Made by a program: the position numbers and the translations under genes. Below, one piece after another: positions 7,888-16,830 of a stretch of 33,317 bases of DNA. The stretch is from Elusimicrobia bacterium GWF2_62_30 (lineage in GTDB: Bacteria > Elusimicrobiota > Elusimicrobia > Elusimicrobiales > UBA9959), in contig MGUK01000036.1 of NCBI GenBank assembly GCA_001799995.1, positions 1 to 33,317 of the forward strand, written 5' to 3'. How positions within the stretch are numbered: position 1 is the first letter of the stretch; every line of letters begins with the position of its first letter. The notes beneath the pieces are model-generated. The model saw only the letters and a program-made list of their open reading frames with translations, ran no database searches and was not told the DNA's origin.

Positions 7888-7908
7888 TGCAGTCCTAGGG
7901 GAATAATA

Positions 7909-9567
7909 ATGATGAAGAATAAGCTTATTGCATTATCACTGCTGGCCGCGCTCTGCGCGCCGGCTTTCGCGGCGACCAAAGCCGATAAATGGGATTTCCG
8001 CAACGAGAGCATTTACTTCGTCATGACCGACAGGTTCGTGGACGGCGACACCGGCAACAATAACATCTACGGCGACGAGTACCAGCCCGGCAACCTCAAA
8101 TATTACCAGGGCGGGGATTTCAAAGGGCTGATGCAGAACCTTGACCATATCAAGGATATGGGATTTACCGCCATCTGGATAACCCCGCCGGTGATGCAGC
8201 CGCCCGGCCGCTACCAGAACCAGGACGCCTCCTACGACGCCTCCGGCTACCACGGCTACTGGGCCTGGGATTTTTCCAAAATAGACCCGCACCTGGAATC
8301 GAAAGGCGCCGCCTACGGGGACCTGATAAACGCGGCCCATGCTAAAGGGCTGAAAATAGTGCAGGACATCGTGACCAACCACGGCCACGGCGGCTACGTG
8401 CACCCGTCGGTAAAGTGGTACGACCGCAAGGGCCAGGTGTCGGGCCTCGGCAAAACGTTCGACTATAATAACGACACGCAGAAATGGTTCAACCACAGCG
8501 GCCCGGCCATAGCCGACCTGCTGGATTTCAACGAGGACAACCCCGAAGTGGTCAAATGGTTCGTGGACATCTACAAGGGCTACCAGAACCTGGGCGTGGA
8601 CGCCTTCCGCATAGACACCGTGGCCTGGATGAAGCCGGAATTCTGGAAGACCTTTACTACGGAGCTGCACAAGAACAAGAAAGATTTCTTCATGTTCGGC
8701 GAGGTGTGGACCAACGGCGATTTCAACTGGCTGGCCAGCTATACCAACCTGGCCTCCGGCGACGCTATGAACTCGGCCATGAGCGTGCTGGACATGCCCG
8801 GCTCGGCGATGGGCACCTGGGGGCAGTTCGAGCAGGTTTTTAAGGGCGGGGACTATGCGCGCGTGGACAGCGTGCTGTCGCAGGACGCCAAGTACAAGGA
8901 CGCCACCTACCTGGTGACCTACCTCGACAACCACGACAAGCCGCGGTTCAACGGCCCCGGCTGGGACGGCAGCGCCGCTTCCACCGAGCAGTATATCGAC
9001 GCGCTGAATTTATATTTCACCGCCCGCGGCATCCCCTGTGTTTATTACGGGACGGAAGTGCAGATGGTGGGCGGCAACGACCCGGACAACCGGAAGATGC
9101 TGGGGCCGGCCGGCATTAAGGCTTCCAAGAGCAATCCTATCTACCAGCGGCTGAAAAAGCTCAACGCCGTGCGGCGCGCCAGCGCGGCCCTGATGAAGGG
9201 AACGCAGACCCGCCTGTACGGGGCGAAGGACCAGTACGCGTTCAAGCGCGAATTCGGGAACGAAAAGGTTTTCGTGTTCCTTAATAAGGACCAAAACGGG
9301 GCCGCCGTCTCGGTGAACATCCCCCCGGGCAGCTATACGGACATTTACAGCGGCGAGACCTTCGCCGTGAAGAAGGGCAAGTTCTCCATAAACATCCCGG
9401 CGCACGGCGTCAGGGTGCTGGCCGGCGGCGCGGTGAAGGGCGAGCCCTGGAAGCTGCCTGAAGGGAGCGGGATCCTCGACCTGCAGCCCTCGACGACCTC
9501 CGTTACCGACATACAGGCGTCCATAGAAAGGGAAGTCTTCCAGCGCGGCTGGGTCGGCGGGATGTAA
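7909..9567 (+). CDS. Secreted alpha-amylase-family glycoside hydrolase (GH13)
   Basis: The 552-residue protein has a signal peptide (MMKNKLIALSLLAALCAPAFA) and all four GH13 conserved regions: region I DIVTNH (153-158), region II GVDAFRIDTV with nucleophile Asp236, region III MFGEVW with acid/base Glu265, and region IV LDNHDK with Asp343. The opening 'IYFVMTDRFVDGD' and an N-terminal calcium-type loop resemble secreted bacterial alpha-amylases and cyclodextrinase relatives. A beta-sandwich domain C fills about 430-510, and a tail of about 40 residues follows with no motif I know. It would cleave alpha-1,4-glucans outside the cytoplasmic membrane. AGGGGA precedes the start. The polysaccharide deacetylase gene begins 20 bases after the stop and is probably cotranscribed. 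Exact specificity (amylase, maltogenic or glucanotransferase) is not determined. Confidence 0.92.
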   Translation: MMKNKLIALSLLAALCAPAFAATKADKWDFRNESIYFVMTDRFVDGDTGNNNIYGDEYQPGNLKYYQGGDFKGLMQNLDHIKDMGFTAIWITPPVMQPPGRYQNQDASYDASGYHGYWAWDFSKIDPHLESKGAAYGDLINAAHAKGLKIVQDIVTNHGHGGYVHPSVKWYDRKGQVSGLGKTFDYNNDTQKWFNHSGPAIADLLDFNEDNPEVVKWFVDIYKGYQNLGVDAFRIDTVAWMKPEFWKTFTTELHKNKKDFFMFGEVWTNGDFNWLASYTNLASGDAMNSAMSVLDMPGSAMGTWGQFEQVFKGGDYARVDSVLSQDAKYKDATYLVTYLDNHDKPRFNGPGWDGSAASTEQYIDALNLYFTARGIPCVYYGTEVQMVGGNDPDNRKMLGPAGIKASKSNPIYQRLKKLNAVRRASAALMKGTQTRLYGAKDQYAFKREFGNEKVFVFLNKDQNGAAVSVNIPPGSYTDIYSGETFAVKKGKFSINIPAHGVRVLAGGAVKGEPWKLPEGSGILDLQPSTTSVTDIQASIEREVFQRGWVGGM

Positions 9568-9587
9568 AACTTTTCTAAAATGTAGTT

Positions 9588-10424
9588 ATGTTCCCGAAGC
9601 GCCTCGTTCTTCTTTTTACGCTGCTGCCGGTCGCCCTGCAGGGCAGTTTGCTCCATGCCGGGAGCGCCAGGGACAAGGCGCTGAAAGCTTCCTATACCGA
9701 CGATTACCTGCGCCTGAAAAAAAGGATAACGGACGATTTTGCGGCGCGCAATCCCGCCCCCATGACTCCGGTGGACGAGCCGCTGGCCCGCCGTTACTCC
9801 GGGCAGAAGCTGATAGCGCTCACCTTCGACGCCTGCAGCGGGCGCAACAACAGCTATAACGAGAAACTGATAGATTACCTCCGCGCCGAGAAAATATCCG
9901 CCACGCTTTTCATCACCGGCATCTGGATAGAAAAATACCCGGAGCGTTTCCGCGAGCTGGCTGCGGACCCGCTGTTCGAGATAGAGAACCATGGCCTGCT
10001 GCACCGCGCCTGCTCTTTCGCCGGGGAAAAGCGCTACGGCGTGGAGACGGTCAGCAAAATAGGCGACATGGTGGACGAGATCGAGCTGGGGGCCCGCAAG
10101 ATAACGGAAGTGACCGGCCGGCGCCCCGTGTTCTACCGCCCGGCCGCGGCCTATACCGACAGTATCTGCATGGGGGTGGCGCAGGCGCTGGGTATGGAGG
10201 TCATCACCTACAGCCTGCTTTCCGGCGACGCCACGCCCAAGGTGCCTGCCAGGGTCATCCGGGACAACATCATAAAAAGGGCCAGGCCCGGCGCCGTGGT
10301 GATCATGCATTTCAACCGGCCCGAATGGCACGAGCTCGAGGCCCTTAAAGAGGCGGTCCCGCTCCTGCGGGCCAAAGGTTATTCCTTTGTGCGGCTGGAA
10401 GATTTTACCCTGAAAGGGGAGTGA
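9588..10424 (+). CDS. Polysaccharide deacetylase (NodB/CE4 fold), exported
   Basis: The 278-residue protein has an N-terminal signal (MFPKRLVLLFTLLPVALQGSLLHAG) and a NodB-homology domain from about 73 to 278. Motif 1 reads TFDACSG (79-85) instead of the usual TFDDG: the catalytic-base Asp81 is kept and the second, metal-binding Asp is Ala82. Motif 2 is present as NHGLLH (His135 and His139, the metal pair). Later motifs are RPAAAYTD and VVIMHFNRP. Enzymes of this fold remove N- or O-acetyl groups from peptidoglycan, chitin-like or exopolysaccharide chains. There is no Shine-Dalgarno. TAAAAT at 9576-9581 lies about 6 bases before the ATG, so a leaderless start is possible besides read-through from the amylase gene. 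Confidence 0.85.
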   Translation: MFPKRLVLLFTLLPVALQGSLLHAGSARDKALKASYTDDYLRLKKRITDDFAARNPAPMTPVDEPLARRYSGQKLIALTFDACSGRNNSYNEKLIDYLRAEKISATLFITGIWIEKYPERFRELAADPLFEIENHGLLHRACSFAGEKRYGVETVSKIGDMVDEIELGARKITEVTGRRPVFYRPAAAYTDSICMGVAQALGMEVITYSLLSGDATPKVPARVIRDNIIKRARPGAVVIMHFNRPEWHELEALKEAVPLLRAKGYSFVRLEDFTLKGE

Positions 10425-10435
10425 GCGTAAGACCC

Positions 10436-10482
10436 GGCGCCAATTAAAAACCCCGGAGAGCCCGGGGTTTTTAATTGGCGCC
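10436..10482. terminator. Bidirectional intrinsic terminator
   Basis: Perfect 21-bp arms at 10436-10456 and 10462-10482 surround a 5-base loop. Each arm carries an A5 or T5 run adjoining a CCCCGG stem, so the hairpin works in both directions between the convergent deacetylase and DUF4105 genes. Confidence 0.92.
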
Positions 10483-10490
10483 GGCCGGGT

Positions 10491-11597
10491 CTACCGCGCC
10501 GCAGGCAGCGGTATGTGCTCCCTGTAGTTTTCCGGGTCTATCGTGAAGGCCTTGGGGCCCAGCACGCCTTTGCGTCCAAGGAAGCCCGGCACCATCGGCG
10601 GGGTGGTGGCGTAGAAGTTATAGATGAAGTGCGGGATGGTCCACAGTTTCACTTTTTTGCCTTCGGGCAGGCCGTGGTTTATCATCATTACCAGGTTGTT
10701 GGTGCAGTTGTTGCGCGTGGAGTGGTACCACTCGCCTTCGCGGTTCACCGCGGCCAGCTCCACCGTGTCGCGCGCCATCCTGACCTTGCCCGCCCTGTCC
10801 GTCAGCACGGGGTAAAAGTTCATCCAGTCCTTGCCGAAAGCCGCCGTACCCAGGGCATAGTCTTCGAAGTTGGTCAGCAGCCAGATTATGCCGTAAGTTT
10901 TCTTGAAGCCGGCTACCAGGGAGTAGGCTTGCCCTTCCCTGGCGTAGGCCTCCACCGAAAGGAAGAAGCCGCGCGACCGGCGCCCTTCCGAGTCCGCCAG
11001 GCCGCCGTCCTCGAATTCGAAGAAGAGCAGGGAGTGGCCGGCTATGCCGGGCGGCTGCACCTTGGTGACAAAATAAATTTCCTTGACCAGTTCCGGCCTT
11101 ATAACGACGTTTGCCCAGGTAAAATCATGGGCCGCCGCGTCGGCGTTGAGCCAGCGCATATTGGCCACGGACAGCGCGCCGTCCGCCTCGCCCAGCAGCT
11201 GCGCCGGCTTAAACTTGCTCTTGTAGGGCGGAGGGGCCACGGCGGCCGGGTCCGGCGTATATTCCTTTATGCTGGAGACCCTCAGGGAGTCCAGGTCGTC
11301 AGAGGCTTCCACTTTGCCCCAGATCTCCACGGCGCGGTTGTCGTAGGCGGCCGCGTCCTCTTTCGAGAGCTCAAGGATGAACACCCGGCCGTCCACGGTG
11401 TTGAGCACCGTTCTGTCAGGGTGGACGGTCACCAGGCCGCGCAGGAAATAGGTAGCGGCGTGTTTGTCCGCCGGCGCAGGCGCTGTGGTTTCCGGGAGCG
11501 TGAACGGCGCCCTGTACAGTTCTTCGAAGTCCGCGGCCCCGGCCGCGGCCGAGACGGCCAGGGAAATTAAAAGCGCAAGAGAAAGGCGTTTGTCCAT
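10491..11597 (-). CDS. Exported DUF4105 (Lnb N-terminal-like) protein
   Basis: The 368-residue product has a signal peptide (MDKRLSLALLISLAVSAAAGA). Residues about 48-115 look like a small OB-fold (FLRGLVTVHPDRTVLNTVDGR, AVEIWGKVEA). From about 120 to 345 it follows the DUF4105 pattern: LLFFEFEDGG, RGFFLSVEAYAREGQAY, then a long helix-rich stretch and RNNCTNNLVMMIN with the invariant Cys298 that is thought to be catalytic. DUF4105 forms the periplasmic domain of the Bacteroides lipoprotein N-acyltransferase Lnb, so lipoprotein or lipid acyl transfer is possible, but this protein lacks the membrane helices of Lnb and the role is uncertain. No ribosome-binding site is evident; CATAAT lies just upstream of the ATG. 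Confidence 0.7.
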   Translation of the reverse strand: MDKRLSLALLISLAVSAAAGAADFEELYRAPFTLPETTAPAPADKHAATYFLRGLVTVHPDRTVLNTVDGRVFILELSKEDAAAYDNRAVEIWGKVEASDDLDSLRVSSIKEYTPDPAAVAPPPYKSKFKPAQLLGEADGALSVANMRWLNADAAAHDFTWANVVIRPELVKEIYFVTKVQPPGIAGHSLLFFEFEDGGLADSEGRRSRGFFLSVEAYAREGQAYSLVAGFKKTYGIIWLLTNFEDYALGTAAFGKDWMNFYPVLTDRAGKVRMARDTVELAAVNREGEWYHSTRNNCTNNLVMMINHGLPEGKKVKLWTIPHFIYNFYATTPPMVPGFLGRKGVLGPKAFTIDPENYREHIPLPAAR

Positions 11598-11800
11598 GTA
11601 TATTATGGTAGCTTTTGCGCGGCGGGCCCTATAGAGGCTAAAGGCCCAAACCGGGGCGGTATTATTGCCCAGGCCGGCCTGGGTATACCGAGGCCGCTTG
11701 CGCGCGCCATGCCGATGCGCGGCGGGCCTGTTACGGCGCCTTCGCGCGAATTGCTATTATAGCGGGAGAGCGGCAAAAAAGACCCGACAGGAGACGCGCC

Positions 11801-12172
11801 ATGAAGTTCACCTTTTCGCATAATAACCTGAACGTGCTGGACCTGGAGAAGAGCCTGGCCTTTTATAAAAAAGCCCTGGGGCTGGCCGAAACGCGCCGCA
11901 AAGAGGCCGCGGACGGCAGCTTCACGCTGGTCTTCCTGGGCGACGGCGCGACGCCGCATAAACTGGAGCTCACCTGGCTGAAGGACCGCAAGAAAAAATA
12001 CAACCTGGGCGACAACGAGATCCACCTGGCCTTCACGGCCGAGGATTATGTCGCCGCCCACGAGCTGCATAAAGCCATGGGCTGCATCTGCTACGAGAAC
12101 GCGGCCATGGGCATCTATTTCATAGAAGACCCCGACGGCTACTGGCTGGAGATACTTCCCGGCAAACGCTGA
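11801..12172 (+). CDS. gloA: Glyoxalase I / VOC-family lactoylglutathione lyase
   Basis: A 123-residue single-domain VOC protein. The four expected metal ligands are present and well spaced: His7 (FSHNNLNV), Glu56 (HKLELTW), His75 (NEIHLAFT) and Glu117 (DPDGYWLEILP), aligning with His5, Glu56, His74 and Glu122 of E. coli GloA. It would isomerise the methylglyoxal-thiol hemithioacetal in the cytoplasm. The thiol in this lineage is unknown, and other VOC enzymes share the fold. AGGAG lies 7 bases before the ATG, and a TATTAT at about 11754 may be its -10. It is monocistronic and followed by its own terminator. Confidence 0.85.
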   Translation: MKFTFSHNNLNVLDLEKSLAFYKKALGLAETRRKEAADGSFTLVFLGDGATPHKLELTWLKDRKKKYNLGDNEIHLAFTAEDYVAAHELHKAMGCICYENAAMGIYFIEDPDGYWLEILPGKR

Positions 12173-12183
12173 GCGGTCCTCTA

Positions 12184-12219
12184 AATAAAAAAGCGTCCCC
12201 GGCGGGGCGCTTTTTCATT
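12184..12219 (+). terminator. Intrinsic terminator after the glyoxalase gene
   Basis: The stem GCG-T-CCCC (12193-12200) pairs with GGGGCGC (12204-12210) with one bulged T. It is preceded by an A-run and followed by TTTTTCATTT. It starts 11 bases after the stop codon and insulates the downstream kinase promoter. Confidence 0.85.
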
Positions 12220-12367
12220 TGGCGGCGGGCCTGAGGCGGGTTCCCGGCAGTTCCGCTTTTGTGCGGGTTTTTGCGGGGGAAATTATGGTAGTATGGTGTA
12301 AGGGTAGGGGAAGAAATTTCCCGGCGGAGCGCAAAAGTTATCTCGACAAAGCGGCGCGGCGGTATTC

Positions 12368-12431
12368 GTAATACTACGTACGGACGCGCGTAGAAACACG
12401 TATTTGTGCGCGCATTCCATTGGGGTATAAT
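12368..12431 (+). promoter_or_regulatory. Two-site regulon promoter E (CheB-CheR kinase operon)
   Basis: Site 1 GTAATACTAC (12368-12377), site 2 GTAGAAACAC (12390-12399) exactly 22 bp downstream, and -10 TATAAT (12426-12431) starting 58 bp after the start of site 1. No TTGACA-like -35 is present. The predicted transcript start near 12438 lies downstream of an in-frame ATG at 12406, which argues for the later start codon at 12535. The leader is about 97 bases. Confidence 0.7.
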
Positions 12432-12534
12432 TGACAGGTACCATATAAATGGCAAATATGACCCTGGCGGAGATGTCCTTGCGGCACACCGCGGGCCGCA
12501 GCGTTTCACGGAGAACGGGGAAGTTGGGAAGAAT

Positions 12535-15500
12535 ATGAAGTCCAAAGCATTTCCGGTGGTCGCTATAGGCGCTTCGGCGGGCGGGTTGAAGGCGTTCGAA
12601 GAACTCCTGACCGCCCTGCCGCCTAAGCCGGGCCTGGCGGTAGTGCTGGTGCCCCACCTGGCCCCCCAATATAAAAGCCAGCTGGCCGAGATCCTGTCGC
12701 GCAATATCAGGATCCCGGTAGGCGAAGTGAAAAGCGGGGACAAGGTAGCCCCCGGCCGGATCTATATTCTCCCGCCCAACCGCGCGATGCTCATAAAGAG
12801 GGGCGTCCTTCACCTTTCTTCATTGGGCCACAAGTCCGACTGGCGCAATCCCATAGACAGCTTCTTCCGCTCCCTGGCCGGCGACCAGGGGAAGAACGCG
12901 ATCGGCGTCCTCCTGTCGGGCGAAGGCGACGACGGGGCAGAAGGCCTGAAGGCTATCAAGGAAAATGGCGGAACGACCTTCGCGCAGGACGGGAAAACCG
13001 CGGCCCATGCCAGCATGCCGAATTCGGCCGCGTTGGCCGGTTGCGCCGATTTCGTAATGTCCCCGGCCGAGATCGGCAAGAAGCTCGGTTCCGCAACCGC
13101 GTACTCCCGCTCCCGGAACGGGAAAGAAACAAAGAGCAGGCCCAGCGAAGAAGCAATGAACGGTATCCTGGCGCTCCTGCACGGCAGCAAGGGAGTGGAG
13201 TTCGAGTTCTATAAACAGGCCACGCTGCGCAGGCGCATTCAAAGGCGCATGATGCTGCGGCGGGTCCGCGAGCCGGAGAAGTACCTCCGTATGCTGAAAG
13301 CGGATTCCGGGGAGATGGAGCAGCTTTACAGCGATATCCTGATCTCCGTGACGGCCTTCTTCAGGGAACCGGATTCTTTCAGGGCCCTGAAGAGCGCCAT
13401 TTATCCGCGTCTCCTGAAGGACAGGCCTTCCACGGTCCCGATCCGCATCTGGGTGCCCGGCTGCTCCACTGGCGAAGAGGCCTATTCGCATGCCATAAAC
13501 CTGGCGGAGTTCCTCGGCCCGCGCGCCGCCCAGGTGCCGTTCCAGGTCTTCGCTACCGATGTGAACCCCGCCGTTATTGAAAAAGCCCGCGCCGGGTTCT
13601 ACTCCAAAAAGATCAAGGCCGATGTCTCCCAGGAGCGGCTGCGGCGTTTCTTTACGCAGACCAAGGACGGCTACCGTATTTCCCCCATGATCCGCGACAG
13701 GTGCGTCTTTACCGCCAAGAACCTGGTGAAGGACCCGCCTTTCATCAATCTAGACCTGGTCAGCTGCCGCAACCTCCTGATCTACCTCGGGCCCGGGCTG
13801 CAGGAAAAAGCCCTGCAGATCTTTCAGTACGCCCTGAAGCCGCGCGGCATCCTCATGCTGGGCCATTCCGAAACCATAGAGCAGTTCCCCGGCGGCTTTT
13901 CCGTTCTTAACGTTAACAAGAAGTCGTTCTATGAACGGGCGGCGGCTTCGAACGCGAATCTGGATTTTGTGCAGTTCGGCCGCTTCCTGGAACCGGAGCC
14001 CGGCGTAAAAGGCCTAGGTGAAAGCAAAACTGAAAAAAGCAACCCCGCCCAGGACGCGCTCGACCTGCAGGGCGAACTGGACAGCGTCCTGCCAGCCCGC
14101 TATCTGCCCAACGGCGTCATCGTCAGCGGCGACCTGGAGATCCTGCGGTTCCTGGGCAATACCTCGGCGTACCTGCGCCCGGCGCCGGGCAAACCGAGCA
14201 TGAACCTGCGCCGCATGGCTTCGGGAGAATTCCTGCTTGAACTGCGCGCGGCCATCCACATCGCCAAAAGATCCGCCTGCGCCGTGCGCAAGGAAATAGC
14301 CGCGCCTCACGCGGGCGTGGCGCCCAAGCGCGTCCGGATAGAGGTGCTGCCGCTCAAGGCCTCGAACCTGCACCAGGAATGCTTTCTTGTCCTGTTCGAA
14401 GAGAGCGGCGCCGCGGAGGCGGGGCCGCGGCGGGCGGGCGGGGCCAGGGACAGCCGCCGCGTTATAGATCTCAAAGAAGACCTGTCGGTTTCCGGCGAGC
14501 AGTTGAAGGCCATCATCGAAGAGCAGGAATCCACCAATGCGAGGCTTAAGGTCTCCAACGAGGAACTGCTTTCCAGCAACGAAGAGCTGCAGAGCGTAAA
14601 TGAGGAGTTCGAAACGGCCAAAGAGGAACTTCAGTCCACCAACGAGGAACTGCTCACTTCCACCGAGGAACTGGGGGACGCCAACCAGGTGCTGAACCGC
14701 GCCAATAACGATTTCTCCAACCTCCTGGCCAATATCGACATCCCCATCGTGCTGCTGAACCCGGACCTGACCATCCGCCGCTACACGCCGCCGGCGGTCG
14801 GCGCGCTCGGCCTGTCCCCGGAAAAGGTCGGACGGTCCGTAGCGGACGTCAGCCTCCCGCTGCTGCTGCCGAACCTGAAACAGCTGCTCCTGGGCGTTAT
14901 CAAGGCGGGCCATGTCCAGAAGCTGGAGGTGGCGGATACGCAGGGCCGCTGGTACTACCTCTTTATCCGGCCCTACAGGACGGATAAAAGCAAGACCGAA
15001 AAAAGCAGGACCGAAGGCGCCGTAATGGCGCTTATCGATATCCAGGACCGGAAGCTGGCGGAGAAGAACGTGCAGCGGCTGGCCACGGTGGTGCTCGACT
15101 CCAACGACGCCGTCATTATCGCCAATCTCAAAGACCGGGTAACCGCCTGGAACAAGGGCGCGCAGAAGATGTACGGCTACACCGAAGAGGAAGCCCTGGG
15201 TATGGACATCAAGCGGCTCATGCCGGAAACAACGCGCATGAAAACGCGCGACCTGGTGAAAGTATCGGCGGCGCCGCTGGAGACCCAGCGCCGCGCCAAG
15301 AACGGGAAGATCCTGGATGTGCTGCTGACCGTCACGGTGCTGCGCGACGACAAGGGCGCCCCCGTGGAAGTGGCCCAGACCGAACGGGACATAACGGAGC
15401 AGAAGCGGGCCGAGCGGGAGCGGAAGCTCTCCGAAAAGAACGTGCTGAGGCTGGCCACTTCCGTTCTCGACTCCAACGACGCCGTCATCATCTGCGATCT

Positions 15501-16830
15501 CAAGGACCGGATAATCGCCTGGAACAAGGGCGCCCAGAAGATGTACGGCTACAGCGAGAAGGAAGCCCTGGCGATGAGCATCAGGCGGCTGATGCCGGAT
15601 AATAAACTTATCAAGGTGCGCGACCTGGTGCGGGTCTCGGCGGCGCCGATAGAGACCCAGCGCCGGACGCGGGGCGGGCGGATCCTGGACGTGCTGGTGA
15701 CGGTAACGGTGCTGCGCGACGACAAAGGCCAGGCGGTGGAGGTAGCGACCACCGAACGGGATATTACGGAACAGAAGCGGGCCGAGCGGGAGCGGAAAGT
15801 TTCGGAAACGAACACGCTGCGGCTGGCCAATTCCGTACTGGACTCCAACGACGCCGTCATCATCTGCGACCTTAAAGACCAGATCCTGGCCTGGAACAAA
15901 GGCGCGCAAAAGATGTACGGCTACAGCGAGAAGGAAGCCCTGGCGATGAGCATCAGGCGGCTCATGCCGAAAAACAAGATCATAAAGATGCGGGAGCTGG
16001 TGCAGGTCTCGGCGGCGCCTGTCGAAGCCCAGCGCTGCACAAAAGGCGGCAGGATCCTGGACGTGCTGCTGACGGTCACCGTGCTGCGCGATGGGAATGG
16101 ACAGCCGGTGGAGGTGGCCACCACGGAGCGGGATATCACCGAGCGCAAGGGGGCGGACAGGGAGCTGCGCCGCCTGCACGCGCGCGTGATCTCCGCCCAG
16201 GAAACGGAGCGTAAGCGCCTTTCCCGCGAACTGCACGACGGCGTCGGGCAGATACTTTCCGGAGTAAAATTCAGGCTGGAATCCCTGCCGGGGGAAATAG
16301 CCCTGGGCGGAAAGGACGCGGAGAAGATAGTCAAGGTCGGCGGGTTCCTGAGCCATGCCATTTCCGAAATCCGCCGCGTTTCGCAGAACCTGATGCCTTC
16401 GGAGCTGATGGACCTGGGCCTGGAGCCTGCCCTGCGCACGCTTTGCCGCGAATTCAAGGAGCGCGCCGGCGTACCGGTTACGCTGAAGGCCGTGAATGTC
16501 CCCCGGGAGATATCTCCGGAGCTTGCGCTGGCGCTGTTCCGCATAGCCCAGGAAGCGCTCAACAACGTGGGGAAACATTCCAAAGCCAGCGTGGCCGCGG
16601 TAGCCCTCTCCCGTAAAGGGAAGGAGATCTTGTTGAGCGTCAGCGACAACGGGATCGGTTTTACTCAGGGAGCCAGCCGGCAGGCGGCCGGGCGCGGGAT
16701 CGGGCTCGGGAGCATGCGCGAGCGGGCTGAACTTGCCGGGGGCACTATCGAACTTCATTCCACCCCGGGGGCCGGCACTACGCTCACGGTCAGCGTTCCC
16801 ATATCCGGCCCTGAAGGAGATGCCTTATGA
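12535..16830 (+). CDS. CheB-CheR-PAS-histidine kinase hybrid sensor
   Basis: A 1431-residue multidomain protein. The ATG at 12535 is chosen because the CheB fold starts there and promoter E lies after the longer start. Order: CheB methylesterase-like domain (about 5-180; Ser14 in GASAGG, His41, Asp133); CheR methyltransferase-like domain (about 205-470; SAM motif VPGCSTGEEAYS); a PAS-like segment; a coiled coil of repeated NEELxS units (about 645-710); a PAS (about 720-830); three near-identical PAS repeats (843-966, 967-1090, 1091-1214); then HisKA_3 with ELHDGVGQ (phospho-acceptor His1234) and HATPase_c (SDNGIGF, GLGSMRERA). No membrane segment is seen, so it is a cytoplasmic sensor. Its stop overlaps the next start in ATGA, and HisKA_3 kinases pair with NarL-type regulators such as that neighbour. 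The catalytic residues of CheB are intact. Confidence 0.92.
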   Translation: MKSKAFPVVAIGASAGGLKAFEELLTALPPKPGLAVVLVPHLAPQYKSQLAEILSRNIRIPVGEVKSGDKVAPGRIYILPPNRAMLIKRGVLHLSSLGHKSDWRNPIDSFFRSLAGDQGKNAIGVLLSGEGDDGAEGLKAIKENGGTTFAQDGKTAAHASMPNSAALAGCADFVMSPAEIGKKLGSATAYSRSRNGKETKSRPSEEAMNGILALLHGSKGVEFEFYKQATLRRRIQRRMMLRRVREPEKYLRMLKADSGEMEQLYSDILISVTAFFREPDSFRALKSAIYPRLLKDRPSTVPIRIWVPGCSTGEEAYSHAINLAEFLGPRAAQVPFQVFATDVNPAVIEKARAGFYSKKIKADVSQERLRRFFTQTKDGYRISPMIRDRCVFTAKNLVKDPPFINLDLVSCRNLLIYLGPGLQEKALQIFQYALKPRGILMLGHSETIEQFPGGFSVLNVNKKSFYERAAASNANLDFVQFGRFLEPEPGVKGLGESKTEKSNPAQDALDLQGELDSVLPARYLPNGVIVSGDLEILRFLGNTSAYLRPAPGKPSMNLRRMASGEFLLELRAAIHIAKRSACAVRKEIAAPHAGVAPKRVRIEVLPLKASNLHQECFLVLFEESGAAEAGPRRAGGARDSRRVIDLKEDLSVSGEQLKAIIEEQESTNARLKVSNEELLSSNEELQSVNEEFETAKEELQSTNEELLTSTEELGDANQVLNRANNDFSNLLANIDIPIVLLNPDLTIRRYTPPAVGALGLSPEKVGRSVADVSLPLLLPNLKQLLLGVIKAGHVQKLEVADTQGRWYYLFIRPYRTDKSKTEKSRTEGAVMALIDIQDRKLAEKNVQRLATVVLDSNDAVIIANLKDRVTAWNKGAQKMYGYTEEEALGMDIKRLMPETTRMKTRDLVKVSAAPLETQRRAKNGKILDVLLTVTVLRDDKGAPVEVAQTERDITEQKRAERERKLSEKNVLRLATSVLDSNDAVIICDLKDRIIAWNKGAQKMYGYSEKEALAMSIRRLMPDNKLIKVRDLVRVSAAPIETQRRTRGGRILDVLVTVTVLRDDKGQAVEVATTERDITEQKRAERERKVSETNTLRLANSVLDSNDAVIICDLKDQILAWNKGAQKMYGYSEKEALAMSIRRLMPKNKIIKMRELVQVSAAPVEAQRCTKGGRILDVLLTVTVLRDGNGQPVEVATTERDITERKGADRELRRLHARVISAQETERKRLSRELHDGVGQILSGVKFRLESLPGEIALGGKDAEKIVKVGGFLSHAISEIRRVSQNLMPSELMDLGLEPALRTLCREFKERAGVPVTLKAVNVPREISPELALALFRIAQEALNNVGKHSKASVAAVALSRKGKEILLSVSDNGIGFTQGASRQAAGRGIGLGSMRERAELAGGTIELHSTPGAGTTLTVSVPISGPEGDAL
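15061..16176 (+). repeat. Three tandem 372-bp PAS-coding repeats
   Basis: Units start at 15061, 15433 and 15805, each exactly 372 bp (124 codons). Each encodes 'NxxRLAxxVLDSNDAVII', 'AWNKGAQKMYGY', a 'RLMP' segment, 'LDVLxTVTVLRD' and a closing 'TERDITE'. Units 2 and 3 share long stretches of identical DNA, including the segment coding SEKEALAMSIRRLMP, which indicates recent duplication or gene conversion inside the kinase gene. Confidence 0.9.

Noticed and set aside
12406-12534. N-terminal extension of 43 residues on the hybrid kinase
   Set aside because: The predicted transcript start from the TATAAT at 12426 lies downstream of this ATG, and the CheB domain begins directly at the ATG at 12535.
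14014-16758. Minus-strand open frame of more than 900 codons opposite the hybrid kinase
   Set aside because: It is a shadow of a GC-rich coding frame with repeated PAS units. The plus strand encodes complete known domains, and the antisense product has biased His/Arg/Gln composition with no motif.
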